DNA of 64,000 bases, taken from the NCBI RefSeq assembly GCF_004368965.1, contig NZ_SORO01000004.1:203083-267082 (forward strand), written 5' to 3'. This document shows, in pieces, positions 54,208-63,930 of this stretch (positions within the stretch are counted from its first letter, which is position 1; every line of letters begins with the position of its first letter). The notes below the pieces were generated by a model that saw only the letters and a list, made by a program, of their open reading frames with translations, did not search any database and was not told where the DNA came from. The stretch is from Leptospira meyeri. Lineage in GTDB: Bacteria; Spirochaetota; Leptospiria; Leptospirales; Leptospiraceae. The translations under genes were made by a program, and so were the position numbers.

Positions 54208-54633
54208 ATGAAAAAGAAAATCAGTTTAGTACTCGCTATCGTGTTTGCCGCTCAAGCAACATTTGCAGCACCAGCTAACCAAATGAGCGTAAAAGAAGCA
54301 GCGAAAGTTTTAGTGAACAATGGAATGACAAACAAAGAAGCACATGAGTATCTAAAAGCTCATATCACTCCACAAGAATTTGTGAGAATTAGCAGAGAAA
54401 TTAAAAATGCTGAATTCGCAGGAACTCTTGATCAAGACTTGGAAGGGATTGTTTCTTCCATTCAATTAAAAAAATCTACCGGAAATTACTTACACGGAAC
54501 AAACTTCAAAGTTTTTGAAAATGTTTTAGCTTCTGTGACTGTAGTAGCCGTTGTTGGTTTGCTCATTCATACAGGTGGATTTGGTAACGTAGTTTCTGGC
54601 GGGATGTATGATTCCGTAGGACTTGGATTCTAA
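54208..54633 (+). CDS. Small exported protein of unknown function
   Basis: A 141-residue protein from the ATG at 54208, which has AAGGATAA just upstream; an upstream TTG extension at 54163 lacks such a site. The signal peptide (KKKISLVLAIVFAAQATFAAPA) is cleavable. The mature part has helix-forming segments (SVKEAAKVLVNNGMTNKEAHEYLKAHITPQEFVRISREIKNAEF) and a hydrophobic, glycine-rich C-terminus (residues about 113-141, VTVVAVVGLLIHTGGFGNVVSGGMYDSVG). I recognise no family. Downstream is a predicted metalloprotease gene. Confidence 0.72.
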   Translation: MKKKISLVLAIVFAAQATFAAPANQMSVKEAAKVLVNNGMTNKEAHEYLKAHITPQEFVRISREIKNAEFAGTLDQDLEGIVSSIQLKKSTGNYLHGTNFKVFENVLASVTVVAVVGLLIHTGGFGNVVSGGMYDSVGLGF

Positions 54634-54742
54634 TCCTTCTGTTTACTATAAAACAAACTTAAAGATCTTGTTTCTATCCATACTACATGGCAAAGAGAAA
54701 CAAGATCTCTTTTTAAAAAATAAAACCAATAGAGTATAAAAA

Positions 54743-56341
54743 ATGAAAAGTTTAGAGTTTCACAGAAATCATTGGAAACAAAAAAGTTACATCTTACTTT
54801 CTATTTTTACATTCCTCTTCGGTGTGAACCTAACTGCAGAAGTAAAAAAAGAAAACCAAGTTTTGGATTGGGATGGGAACCGCAAACAGTTTGTCCATAA
54901 GAACATAACATTGGAAGATCTAGGTCTCAAATCCAAAACGAATTATATTTTAGAAAATTTTTCAATTCATTCTAAGTTAGAACAAGAGCCGATTCCACTC
55001 GAACAACTAGAAGGAAATTTGAAGTTACTCACTGTAGGATATCAACTTCGTAAAATAGAATCAAAATTTAAAACGATTGCAACCAGTGCAGGAACAAAAG
55101 AGAAAATTACAGAATTTAATCCTAAAGTTCGAATCAGAGTGGATGCACCATATGCTTATTCACCTACCGATTATTATGATTCCAAGGTTTCACTCAAAAA
55201 CACTGCCTTAACCATTCCACCAGCAGAATCCAATGGAACTTGGACAAGTGAGTTGTGGTTTGCTCCTAAATGGGATTTTCCTATTTTTGGTACGTTTGCG
55301 TTTGAACGAATCATTGATACAGCTTCCTGCCCTGATGCGATCTATCACGAATACACTCATTTGATCACAGGAAAATATTTAGGGAACAATGCAATCGGTC
55401 GTTCACTTGCAGAAGGGATATCTGATTATTATGCTGCATCACTTTTAGATCATCCTGAACTTTATACACACAAAACATGTGAAGCTGTGAAACGCCAACT
55501 GATTGTTTCCTCTTTTCGATTGGATAAGGAGATTGGACTTTATGATGCAACCATTGAGTCCGATTTTAAAAAAGATTTTGCCTTTATTCCTTCTTTGTTA
55601 TGGCAATACCGGACTTTAGTTGGAAGTGAATTAGCTGATGTTACCATCTTCCAGGCGATCGCTAAAACCAATGCTGGAGACCGTTTTTTCCCAGAGTTTA
55701 TCAATACACTTTCCAACTCTCTATTTGCGGAAGTAAAAAAGAGAAATGGAGAAGATCAAGCTCGTGAGATTGCAATCCAACTTGAAAACAAAGTTTGGAT
55801 TCCACATGGAGTGTATTCGAATTTAAGTAAAAGCCAGTCAGTATTTTCGGTATTTCCAAAATCATCAATTAGTGTTGCCAATTCGGATGAAAAATCAAAT
55901 GAGTTTTGTGGTCAAAAGAATGAATTGGAATTCTATTGGAAGGAAGTGAATTTGGAAGAACCTACACTTAGATTTTATTGGAATTGTAATTCGGTTAAAC
56001 TTCCTCTCATCATCCAGATGGACCAAACGAATCCAATGAATTATTTATTGTCATCTAACTTACATTTTCTGAATGGGAAGTTGAAATTTGCCAGCCAAAA
56101 TGCAGACAAAGTAAATGCAAAACTTTCAAAAGAAAACCAAGTTTTATACCTTCAGATGTACAATTACATCAAGGAAAACTATTTCTATCGTAAAACAATG
56201 GAGAAAGAAGTGAGATTGTATTTGGATGGCGGTAATGATGTAAGTCATATTGATACCATCCGTATGGAATTTGCTTATTTAGGTAATTCGAAAAAAAGAT
56301 TTCGATACACTTTCCCTGCAGTTAAGGATGGGGTTTATTGA
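54743..56341 (+). CDS. Putative secreted zinc metalloprotease (HExxH, gluzincin-like)
   Basis: A 532-residue protein with an N-terminal hydrophobic signal (about residues 12-32, ending TAEV). The zinc motif HEYTH lies at 202-206 with the predicted catalytic glutamate E203. The third ligand candidate is E224 in AEGISDYYAA, which matches the 'E-x-x-S-D' glutamate motif of M4-like gluzincins. Cysteines occur nearby (SCPD) and later (FCGQ, WNCNS). The C-terminal 180 residues look beta-rich and may be an accessory domain. Function as a protease is inferred from motifs; the substrate is unknown. The overall sequence is not recognisable as a named family. Confidence 0.7.
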   Translation: MKSLEFHRNHWKQKSYILLSIFTFLFGVNLTAEVKKENQVLDWDGNRKQFVHKNITLEDLGLKSKTNYILENFSIHSKLEQEPIPLEQLEGNLKLLTVGYQLRKIESKFKTIATSAGTKEKITEFNPKVRIRVDAPYAYSPTDYYDSKVSLKNTALTIPPAESNGTWTSELWFAPKWDFPIFGTFAFERIIDTASCPDAIYHEYTHLITGKYLGNNAIGRSLAEGISDYYAASLLDHPELYTHKTCEAVKRQLIVSSFRLDKEIGLYDATIESDFKKDFAFIPSLLWQYRTLVGSELADVTIFQAIAKTNAGDRFFPEFINTLSNSLFAEVKKRNGEDQAREIAIQLENKVWIPHGVYSNLSKSQSVFSVFPKSSISVANSDEKSNEFCGQKNELEFYWKEVNLEEPTLRFYWNCNSVKLPLIIQMDQTNPMNYLLSSNLHFLNGKLKFASQNADKVNAKLSKENQVLYLQMYNYIKENYFYRKTMEKEVRLYLDGGNDVSHIDTIRMEFAYLGNSKKRFRYTFPAVKDGVY

Positions 56342-57860
56342 TAGGGAATTTGATTTTATATTCCGCACCAGAGTCCCCATGAAAGGTAAGTGTGCCACTC
56401 AGTTGTTTGATTAACATAGCCACTAAGGTCAATCCAAAACCCAGATTCTCTGGGTTTGTTATTTCTGGATTAAATCCTTTCCCATTGTCACTGATGAGTA
56501 AAAAGAAATTATCTTCTTCTGTCCAGACTTTGATTCGAATTTCCAGCTCTTTGGAAGAATCCCTTGCATACTTTAAACTATTGGTTAGAAGTTCGTTTGT
56601 TATGATGCCAATGGCTTGGAGTTGTTCTGCGGACAATTGTAAGCTATCAATTTCTGTAATCAGTTTTACCGGGTAAGGAAATAACGATATGATTTCCCCT
56701 GATAAAGGAATTAGATATTCATCCAAAAGTAATTCGTGAAATGCTTTCCCTAAATACAATTTGTCGTAGAGAAGGGACATGGTTTTGATACGACTGGTCG
56801 CATCCTTTAAAGAGTTTCGAATTTCTTCATTTTTCTGTGACCCTGCTTGTAAATCTAAAAGATTATAAAGGATGGTCATATTGTTTTTGATTCGATGATG
56901 AACCTCTCGTAATATCATTTCTTTTTCGGAAAGAAGGGACTTTACTTTTTCTTCAGCACTTTTTCTTTCTGTGACATCATGAACGATTGAAAAAAGCAGA
57001 TGACGGTTACTAGTTTCAATAGGAGTGGAATAAACTTCTACCTGTTTGACGATACCATTTGCAAGTTTGTGTGGAAAAGAAAAATAACTTCTTTCTTCTG
57101 CGAGGGCACGCATTCTCTCTGCTTTCACTTCTTCCGGAGGTAAAATATTGATTTCTTCAATTTTCATTTTCGTTAGAACTTCATGAGGGTATCCATAAAA
57201 CTGAATGGCCGTCTGGTTGGCGTTGATGATGTCTCCCGAATTTGGTTCAATGATGAGCATAACAGATGAATTCTTTTCAAAAAAGTCTCGAAACCTTCTT
57301 TCACTTTCAGTTAGCTTTTCGGAAACAATTGATTTTTCGATGGCAATACTCACCAGGTCTGCTGTTTCCGTAATGATAAAAATATCAAATTCATTAGGGC
57401 TTGCAATTTCACGATGGTAAATGGCAAAGGTACCAATGACTTCGTTTGTATGGGAGCGGATAGGTTCAGACCAACAAGAATACAAACCAACGCTTAAGGC
57501 GACGTCTTTATAATTTTTCCATAAGGGACTTGTTCCAATGTCTTCTACGATCACTCGTTTGCCGGTGTAGGCAGCTGTGCCACATGAACCTGCTTCTGGC
57601 CCAATGGTGACTCCTTCAATGGAATCGTTATAAATTTTAGGAAGGGAAGGGGCAGCACCAATTTTGATTTTAGAATTTTCGATGAGAATTACCGTGCAGA
57701 TCATGGTGGGATTGAGAGTTTCAATTCCCAATACAATTTCGCTCAGTATTTCTGGGAGTGGCGCATTTCCAACAATGAGTTCTAAGATCCCACTTCGATA
57801 ACATTCGAAGTCGGCAATTCGTTCTGGATTTAGATTGCGATTTCTAAGTTTCACGAACAT
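56322..57860 (-). CDS. GAF-PAS histidine kinase of the HisKA_2 type
   Basis: A 512-residue soluble sensor kinase. A GAF domain (about residues 35-175, ESIIEGVTIGPEAGSCGTAAYTGKR-like region) is followed by a PAS domain (about 190-300). The HisKA_2 phosphoacceptor region reads EVHHRIKNNMTILYNLLDLQA (about 325-345) and the HATPase follows with GIITNELLTNSLKYA and ISDNGKGFNPE. HisKA_2/HWE-type kinases often feed single-domain regulators or light/redox pathways. The C-terminus overlaps the 3' end of the metalloprotease gene by 20 bases on opposite strands. No response regulator is adjacent. Confidence 0.92.
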   Translation of the reverse strand: MFVKLRNRNLNPERIADFECYRSGILELIVGNAPLPEILSEIVLGIETLNPTMICTVILIENSKIKIGAAPSLPKIYNDSIEGVTIGPEAGSCGTAAYTGKRVIVEDIGTSPLWKNYKDVALSVGLYSCWSEPIRSHTNEVIGTFAIYHREIASPNEFDIFIITETADLVSIAIEKSIVSEKLTESERRFRDFFEKNSSVMLIIEPNSGDIINANQTAIQFYGYPHEVLTKMKIEEINILPPEEVKAERMRALAEERSYFSFPHKLANGIVKQVEVYSTPIETSNRHLLFSIVHDVTERKSAEEKVKSLLSEKEMILREVHHRIKNNMTILYNLLDLQAGSQKNEEIRNSLKDATSRIKTMSLLYDKLYLGKAFHELLLDEYLIPLSGEIISLFPYPVKLITEIDSLQLSAEQLQAIGIITNELLTNSLKYARDSSKELEIRIKVWTEEDNFFLLISDNGKGFNPEITNPENLGFGLTLVAMLIKQLSGTLTFHGDSGAEYKIKFPINKPHP

Positions 57861-57998
57861 CCCACCCGAGTGTCGCTCAAACTACGGGGGAAAAAACTTG
57901 TGTCAAGGGAAAATCGTTTACCGTCGGTTAGTCTTTCTTCCCGTTCAGAATTCCTCTGGACGAAATCAATTCCTGTTCTAGTTTTAGAATATAAAACC

Positions 57999-58751
57999 AT
58001 GAGTTTATCGAACATAGAAAAAGTCATTGCCATCGACGGGCCTGCCGGCTCTGGAAAAAGTACGCTCGCACGAATGATTGCCCATAAAATTGGGTATCTT
58101 TACTTAGATTCGGGTGCCTACTATCGTGCACTAACCCTTGCTATATGGGAAAAGTTTTTGGAAACAAAAGAGGATGAGTCTAAGTTTCCCTTTTATACGG
58201 AAAAACTAGGAGACGCGACTCTTTTAGAAAAAGACGAAGCTGAGTTTGGATTTTCTGTGGCGAAGATTCCCGTACACTGTGAACTTTCTTCCACTGGAGA
58301 AAATTTAATGTTTCTCGGTGAAAGAGACATAAGTTTGGAAATCCGCGATCCAGAGATCACAAAAAAAATTCGTTACATTGCTCCTAGAAGGGCTTTTCGA
58401 GAAATTATCAACCACCACATCCGAGAATTTGCAAAAACCCACCAATTGGTGATGGACGGCCGGGACATTGGAACGGAAGTCTTCCCAAAATCCAAATTTA
58501 AATTTTTTCTGACTGCCTCTGTGGAAGTGAGGGCAAAACGCCGATACGATGAATTAGTTGCAAAAGGCTTCAAAGCCGACCTAGACCACATCAAGGAAGA
58601 GATTGTGGCGAGGGATGAAAGTGATACCACTCGTACTGTGGCTCCCCTGAAGCAGGCTTCCGACGCAATCCTGATTGACACGAGCACCCTCGACACGGAA
58701 ACTGTCCTAAATACTATCCTGTCCAAGGTTTCATCCTCTGGGCAAATCTAG
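57999..58751 (+). CDS. cmk: Cytidylate kinase
   Basis: The ATG at 57999 (MSLSNIEKVIAIDGPAGSGKST) gives 250 residues and a family-like start; a frame open from 57870 would add 43 residues without similarity. Cmk phosphorylates CMP and dCMP using ATP. The P-loop is GPAGSGKST (residues 14-22). LYLDSGAYYRALT, DGRDIGTEVFP and RDESDTTRTVAPL are the remaining signature blocks. An insert around residues 48-75 is longer than in E. coli. It sits upstream of rpsA, a common bacterial pairing. Confidence 0.96.
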   Translation: MSLSNIEKVIAIDGPAGSGKSTLARMIAHKIGYLYLDSGAYYRALTLAIWEKFLETKEDESKFPFYTEKLGDATLLEKDEAEFGFSVAKIPVHCELSSTGENLMFLGERDISLEIRDPEITKKIRYIAPRRAFREIINHHIREFAKTHQLVMDGRDIGTEVFPKSKFKFFLTASVEVRAKRRYDELVAKGFKADLDHIKEEIVARDESDTTRTVAPLKQASDAILIDTSTLDTETVLNTILSKVSSSGQI

Positions 58752-58771
58752 GTTTTGTATCCCGGTAACCA

Positions 58772-60472
58772 TTGAATTCAACCAACCCATCCTCCCCCAA
58801 AAATGAGACCACTTCCTTCGGCGAATTATTAGAGAAGTGGGAATCGCAGTCACAAGCACAAGAACAAGAAAACTCCGCAGGAAAAGGTACCCTCATTGAA
58901 GGGACTGTAGTCGATGTCATTGGTGACACTGTTTTCCTTGATATTGGAGAAAAATTGGAAGCTCGTGTCTCACGTGAAGACTTTTCCGAAACACCAAAAC
59001 GCGGTGAAAAAGTCAGTGCGATCATTAAGAAGCGGGTCGACGGATATTGTGTCCTCTCTAAAAAAGAAGCGGACCAAAGAGTTGGTTGGGAAACCATCAA
59101 AGATGCAAACCAAAACGGATATCCACTCTCTGGTAAAATTGCCGGTGAAGTCAAAAACAAAGGATACCTAGTTGAAAGCGAAGGAATCCAATTGTTCCTA
59201 CCTGCCTCTCATGTAGGCGTTCGTTTTAAAGAATCCACAGAAGGTGGAAAAGAGTTTTCATTCAAAATTATTGAACTCAACGAAAAAACAAGAACCGGTG
59301 TGGTATCTCGTAAAACCCTCCTCGACGAAATCAACGGCGAGAAGTGGGAAGAACTCCTCGGTAAAGTCAAAGTTGGGGACAAGGTAACAGGAAAGGTTGT
59401 AAAAATTGCTAATTTTGGTGTTTTCCTTTCTGTTTACGAAGTGGTTGGCCTTCTTCGCCAAAACGATATTTCTTATAAAAAATTTGCTCCTTTCAAACAA
59501 TACTTCAATATCGGTGCTGAAGTCGAAGTGGTTGTTTTGGAAGTTGATAAAGAGAACAACAAACTTTCTCTTGGAATCAAACAACTCTATGAAGATCCTT
59601 GGATTTGGGCAAAGAAAGAACTCGAAAAAGGAATGGTGGTTCGCGGTATCGTAACCTCTCTCACGAATTTCGGTGCTTTCGTAGAACTCAAAGAAGGATT
59701 GGAAGGACTCATCCACACCACAGAACTTTCTTGGGCAAAAAAACCACCTCATCCAAAAGATGTTTTGAAAAAAGGCCAAGAAGTAGATTCTGAAATTTTG
59801 GATATTGATTTCGAAGCAAGACGTTTGTCTCTCGGACTCAAACAATTACTTCCTAACCCATGGGAAGCTCTTTCTGCTAACGTTCGAGCTGGAAACGTAC
59901 TCGAAGGTAAAATCACTGGAATCACTAAATACGGTGCTTTCGTTGAAGTAGAAAGTGGAATCGAAGGACTCATTCATATCTCTGACATTACTTGGGATGA
60001 AAAAGAAAAGAACCCACTCAATCTCCTAAAAAAAGGCCAGTCGGTTCAATACAAAATCCTTGATGTCAACTTAGATGCGCAACGAATCAGCTGTGGACTC
60101 AAACAACTTTCTGAACATCCATACGAAGCTCTTCGCAAAAAATACCCACCGGGTACTCTTGTGGAAGGTCGTGTGAAATCGATTGTTAGTTTTGGTGTTT
60201 TCGTAGAAGTAGAACCAGGTTACGAAGGCCTTGTTCACATCTCTGAAATTCCAGATGGTCGTAACATCAAGTTAGAAGATCTTTACAAAGTGGGCGATTC
60301 TGTTCGCACAGTAGTTGTTAAAATTGAACCTAACAATAAGAAAATTTCTCTCTCTATCAAAGACTTTGATAAAGCAGTAGAACGTGAAGAGATGGCAAAA
60401 TACATGAAGGAAGACAACCAACCTTCACGTGAATCCATCGGTTCATTTATGAATTTAAACCAAAACCGATAG
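58772..60472 (+). CDS. rpsA: 30S ribosomal protein S1
   Basis: A 566-residue protein starting at TTG 58772. After an acidic/polar N-terminus (about 1-35) it has six S1/OB-fold repeats. The later ones are very regular, each with a KV.G-x-[13 protein letters not shown] strand and a 'GLIH.SEL/DISW' ending: [16 protein letters not shown] (about 390-410) and [11 protein letters not shown] (about 475-490). S1 helps the 30S subunit bind and unfold mRNA. The length and domain count match full-length S1. It is 20 bp after cmk. Confidence 0.97.
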   Translation: MNSTNPSSPKNETTSFGELLEKWESQSQAQEQENSAGKGTLIEGTVVDVIGDTVFLDIGEKLEARVSREDFSETPKRGEKVSAIIKKRVDGYCVLSKKEADQRVGWETIKDANQNGYPLSGKIAGEVKNKGYLVESEGIQLFLPASHVGVRFKESTEGGKEFSFKIIELNEKTRTGVVSRKTLLDEINGEKWEELLGKVKVGDKVTGKVVKIANFGVFLSVYEVVGLLRQNDISYKKFAPFKQYFNIGAEVEVVVLEVDKENNKLSLGIKQLYEDPWIWAKKELEKGMVVRGIVTSLTNFGAFVELKEGLEGLIHTTELSWAKKPPHPKDVLKKGQEVDSEILDIDFEARRLSLGLKQLLPNPWEALSANVRAGNVLEGKITGITKYGAFVEVESGIEGLIHISDITWDEKEKNPLNLLKKGQSVQYKILDVNLDAQRISCGLKQLSEHPYEALRKKYPPGTLVEGRVKSIVSFGVFVEVEPGYEGLVHISEIPDGRNIKLEDLYKVGDSVRTVVVKIEPNNKKISLSIKDFDKAVEREEMAKYMKEDNQPSRESIGSFMNLNQNR

Positions 60473-60476
60473 GTCC

Positions 60477-61223
60477 ATGGATAAGTTTCATAAAAAAAAC
60501 CAAATCGAACAAAAGAAACAAGCCGAACTCATCCAAAAGGATGAGTTCGCTGATTTCGAAGGTTCCAAAGCAGAACTTGCATTTTTAAAGTTCACACATT
60601 TTTTAGCACGCAATCGTAAGTCTGTCTTTATTGCTCTATCTTCCGCAATTGTTGTGTTAGCTGCTGTCATTGGGTTTTTCGAATACCGTGCCTATCTTTT
60701 TGAAAAAGAAACAGTCACACTGGAAGATTTGAAACTCACACACCAAAAATCTAAGGTGGGTCTCGATGCTCAGATCCAAAGTTTGGAAGCTTTTTTGCAA
60801 AACCAAAGTACCGGTAAAATGGAACTTCGAGTTTGGAAAGATCTTTCTAAACTTTATGCTGAAAAAGGGGAATTCGGAAAAGCTGCCGGTTACCTGGAAG
60901 ACGCTGCAAAAAAGATTGATACTCCAAAAGAAATCAAAGCCCTTTATTTTTACGTTGCTGGAAACTACAGAGAACGTGAAAAAAATAATGCCAAGTCATT
61001 AGAAAATTATAAAATTGCTGCTACGGTCATCGAACCTGCAAGAGAACTCAATGGTTTTAAGGCTTGGTCTTATTACCAAGCAGGCCGATTGTCTTACCTT
61101 AACGGAGACAAGGCGGGTGCTAAAGAGTATCTTGAAAAAGCTGTCAAACTAGACGTGGCAGAATCTGGAGAAGATGTAAAACTCCTCTCTAGTTATTTAC
61201 TCCTCAAACTCGGGAAAAACTAA
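60477..61223 (+). CDS. Membrane-anchored TPR protein (YfgM/BamD-like architecture)
   Basis: A 248-residue protein. A charged N-terminus (1-40) is followed by one transmembrane helix (KSVFIALSSAIVVLAAVIGFFEY, about 43-66). The C-terminal part (about 80-248) consists of tetratricopeptide repeats (ELRVWKDLSKLYAEKGEFGKAAGYLEDA, AYFYVAGNYRE-like, and KAWSYYQAGRLSYLNGDKAGAKEYLEKAVKL). The layout is like YfgM, a chaperone-linked protein of the periplasmic face. It starts 4 bp after rpsA. Confidence 0.82.
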   Translation: MDKFHKKNQIEQKKQAELIQKDEFADFEGSKAELAFLKFTHFLARNRKSVFIALSSAIVVLAAVIGFFEYRAYLFEKETVTLEDLKLTHQKSKVGLDAQIQSLEAFLQNQSTGKMELRVWKDLSKLYAEKGEFGKAAGYLEDAAKKIDTPKEIKALYFYVAGNYREREKNNAKSLENYKIAATVIEPARELNGFKAWSYYQAGRLSYLNGDKAGAKEYLEKAVKLDVAESGEDVKLLSSYLLLKLGKN

Positions 61224-61226
61224 CTT

Positions 61227-61841
61227 ATGTTAACTTTGGCTCTTCCGAAAGGTAGGCTTGCCGAAGAAACTGCGGATCTTTTGTTATCCAAAGGATGGCT
61301 AAAAACATTGCCATCTGAGGGTTCGAAAGAGCTCACCTTTGTCTCGGAGGACAAACGCCTCCGCCTTTTATTTGTCAGATCCCAAGACGTATGCACTTAT
61401 GTGGAAGAAGCTGCTGCTGATGCGGGGATTGTGGGTTGGGATATTTTACGGGAAGGGGGATTTGATCTCATTGCTCCCGTAGATTTGAAATTAGGGGCTT
61501 GCCGGCTTTCTCTTGCCTCTTTCCCTGATTTTGATCTTTTTGCCAAACGTTCCAAAGTGCGAGTGGCGACCAAATACCCAAACCTAACTCGGGAATACTT
61601 TTTTTCAAAAGGGATCTCCTGCGAAATCATCAAACTCTATGGTTCGATTGAACTTGCTCCCATTGTGGGTCTTTCTGACTGCATTGTGGACTTAGTTTCC
61701 ACTGGGGGAACCCTAAAAGCCAATGGGCTCAAGGAATTTGAGTCGATTTTATATAGTACAGCACGTTTCGTCTGCAATCGCTCCTCTTTTTATCACAAAC
61801 ACACCGAATTACGGTCTCTTATCGAGAGCTTAGAAAATTAA
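61227..61841 (+). CDS. hisG: ATP phosphoribosyltransferase, short form
   Basis: A 204-residue short-form HisG catalysing the first step of histidine synthesis (ATP plus PRPP). Signature segments are [44 protein letters not shown] and the PRPP-binding block [18 protein letters not shown]. Short-form HisG lacks the C-terminal regulatory domain and normally needs HisZ as partner. No hisZ is in the window. It follows the TPR gene by 3 bp. Confidence 0.96.
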   Translation: MLTLALPKGRLAEETADLLLSKGWLKTLPSEGSKELTFVSEDKRLRLLFVRSQDVCTYVEEAAADAGIVGWDILREGGFDLIAPVDLKLGACRLSLASFPDFDLFAKRSKVRVATKYPNLTREYFFSKGISCEIIKLYGSIELAPIVGLSDCIVDLVSTGGTLKANGLKEFESILYSTARFVCNRSSFYHKHTELRSLIESLEN

Positions 61842-61908
61842 AATATTGTTTTCACATTGGTTTTCCAAAACATAGTAAAAACCAGTTATAATTCCATAGA
61901 GGATAGCC

Positions 61909-62109
61909 ATGGCAGTCCCAAAGAGACGTAAATCAAAATCGAAAGTTAGAACAAAAAGAGCCCATCATGCGATAGGCAAACCTAACTTAAACCCGTGTTC
62001 CAATTGTGGATCATTTGTTCTGTCCCACCGTGTTTGCCCTTATTGCGGTTTTTATAAGGGAAAACTCGTAGTCGCTCAAAAAGTTAAAAAAACGACCGAA
62101 GATAACTAA
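61909..62109 (+). CDS. rpmF: 50S ribosomal protein L32
   Basis: A 66-residue L32 with the usual basic start ([21 protein letters not shown]). It retains the zinc-ribbon form: CSNC (residues 31-34) and CPYC (about 44-47). The zinc-binding version is often preferred when zinc is plentiful. GAGGATAGCC provides the ribosome-binding site. plsX begins 5 bp downstream, the classic rpmF-plsX-fab arrangement. Confidence 0.97.
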   Translation: MAVPKRRKSKSKVRTKRAHHAIGKPNLNPCSNCGSFVLSHRVCPYCGFYKGKLVVAQKVKKTTEDN

Positions 62110-62114
62110 CCATT

Positions 62115-63137
62115 ATGTGGGTCGCCGTGGACGCGATGAGCGGAGATTACGGCCCTGAAGGTATCGTCGAGGGCGCGGTACTGGCAGTTCGAGAATTCGG
62201 GCTGTCTGTGTATCTCGTTGGCGACGAACAAGAGTTACTCGATATCTTATTAAAATTTGATTATGACACAGAGAAAGTCCGTGTCATTCATTCTACTGAA
62301 ATCATCGGTATGAATGATTCTCCTTCGATAGCAGTCCGCGCTATGGAGGATTCTTCCGTAGTCAAAGCAGTTCGTTTAGTAGCAGATAAAGAATGTATCG
62401 GTGTGTTTTCTCCGGGAAACACTGGTGCAACTATGGCTGCTGCGTTGTTACACTTAGGTCGCCTACCTGGCGTTCTGCGACCTCCTATTGCCGCACATAT
62501 TCCAAGAGAAGAAGGGCCACCTGTGCTTCTGTTAGATGCCGGTGCCAATGTGGATTGTAAACCAGAGTATTTGGCACAGTTCGCAGTGATGGGTGAAATC
62601 TATTCCCGTGAACTTTTTGGAATTCAAGATCCTAAAGTTGGAATCCTTTCCAATGGGGAAGAAGACAAAAAGGGAAATACTGTTTCTGTCAAAACCTTTG
62701 ATCTCTTAAAAAAAATCCCTTTTAACTTTGTAGGAAACGTAGAAGGTCGCGATCTTTATGGTGGTGGTCGTGAAGTAGATGTTGTCGTTTGCGATGGGTT
62801 TATTGGGAACATTGTTCTGAAAGCCACGGAAGGTCTTGCGAAATCTATATTCAATGTTTTAAGAAATTCCATCAGACAATCTAGCCTTGCGCAAACGGGT
62901 GCCTTACTTTTAAAATCAACATTTAACGCAGTGAAAAAACGTTTAGACTATGCGGAATATGGTGGTGCTCTTCTACTAGGGGTGGAAGGGATTTGTATGA
63001 TTGGGCATGGATCTTCCAATGCATTGGCAGTCAAAAATGCCGTGCGTGTCATCGCTGAGTGCGCCAAACATGGAATCAACGATAGAATCCGAGCAAGACT
63101 CGGTGAATACAAAACAATACTGGGTGATTCTACTTAA
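62115..63137 (+). CDS. plsX: Phosphate acyltransferase PlsX
   Basis: A 340-residue enzyme making acyl-phosphate from acyl-ACP for phospholipid synthesis. It begins [23 protein letters not shown], with [50 protein letters not shown] and [30 protein letters not shown]. The C-terminal [27 protein letters not shown] is also present. It is followed 76 bp later by fabG. Confidence 0.97.
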   Translation: MWVAVDAMSGDYGPEGIVEGAVLAVREFGLSVYLVGDEQELLDILLKFDYDTEKVRVIHSTEIIGMNDSPSIAVRAMEDSSVVKAVRLVADKECIGVFSPGNTGATMAAALLHLGRLPGVLRPPIAAHIPREEGPPVLLLDAGANVDCKPEYLAQFAVMGEIYSRELFGIQDPKVGILSNGEEDKKGNTVSVKTFDLLKKIPFNFVGNVEGRDLYGGGREVDVVVCDGFIGNIVLKATEGLAKSIFNVLRNSIRQSSLAQTGALLLKSTFNAVKKRLDYAEYGGALLLGVEGICMIGHGSSNALAVKNAVRVIAECAKHGINDRIRARLGEYKTILGDST

Positions 63138-63213
63138 ATCACATTAGGATTCATTTAAATTGATTTAGTTTAGAAAATGTTTTTAGGAATTAGAAAAAAA
63201 GAGGAAAAACCAA

Positions 63214-63930
63214 ATGATTAGTTTATCAGGAAAAACGGCCATCGTGACAGGTGGAGCAAGAGGGATTGGAAAAGCAACTTGTTTGAAGCTAGCTTCTCTT
63301 GGAGCTAACATCGTTGTAGCGGACATGAATCCAGAAGCAACGAATGCAACAGCCGAAGAATTAAAATCCAAAGGTTACAAAGCAATCGCAGTAGTAGCAA
63401 ACGTTTCTGTAGAAGAAGATGCTCAAAAACTAATTGATTCAGCAAAAAAAGAATTTGGAACAGTAGACATCCTAGTGAATAACGCAGGGATCACTCGTGA
63501 CACTCTCCTTATGAGAATGAAAAAAGAGCAGTGGGATTCTGTCATAGCAGTAAACCTGACTGGAACTTATCTTTGTACACAAGCAGCGATCAAAGTAATG
63601 ATGAAACAAGAAAATGGTGGATCTATCATCAACCTTTCTTCTATCTCTGGTGAAAACGGAAACATTGGACAAACAAACTACTCTGCTTCAAAAGCAGGTG
63701 TGATTGGTTTTACTAAAGCTGTGGCTCTTGAGATGGCTTCTAGAAAAGTTCGTTGTAACGCAATCGCTCCAGGTTTTATTGCAACTGAAATGACAGAAGC
63801 AATCCCTGAAAACATCAGACACGGTATGGTGCAAGCAATTCCATTAAAACGTGCTGGTCTTCCAGAAGACATTGCAAACGGAATTGCCTTCCTTGCTTCT
63901 GATGCAGGTATGGGAAGGTCAGATAGGTAA
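63214..63930 (+). CDS. fabG: 3-oxoacyl-ACP reductase FabG, C-terminal end replaced
   Basis: A 238-residue SDR enzyme reducing 3-ketoacyl-ACP with NADPH in fatty-acid elongation. TGGARGIGK (12-20), NNAG (89-92), catalytic S143, Y156 and K160 (NYSASK) are intact. Sequence is family-like through FLASDAGM (residue 233). It then reads GRSDR and stops, where FabG normally continues about 14 residues with ITGQ...VNGGM, a strand and tail at the tetramer interface. The native frame appears interrupted after base 63912 by foreign sequence. The product may be unstable or partly active. Confidence 0.85.
   Translation: MISLSGKTAIVTGGARGIGKATCLKLASLGANIVVADMNPEATNATAEELKSKGYKAIAVVANVSVEEDAQKLIDSAKKEFGTVDILVNNAGITRDTLLMRMKKEQWDSVIAVNLTGTYLCTQAAIKVMMKQENGGSIINLSSISGENGNIGQTNYSASKAGVIGFTKAVALEMASRKVRCNAIAPGFIATEMTEAIPENIRHGMVQAIPLKRAGLPEDIANGIAFLASDAGMGRSDR

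Noticed and set aside
57870..57998. Upstream extension of cmk
   Set aside because: The extra 43 residues have no family similarity; the P-loop lies at the normal distance from the ATG at 57999.
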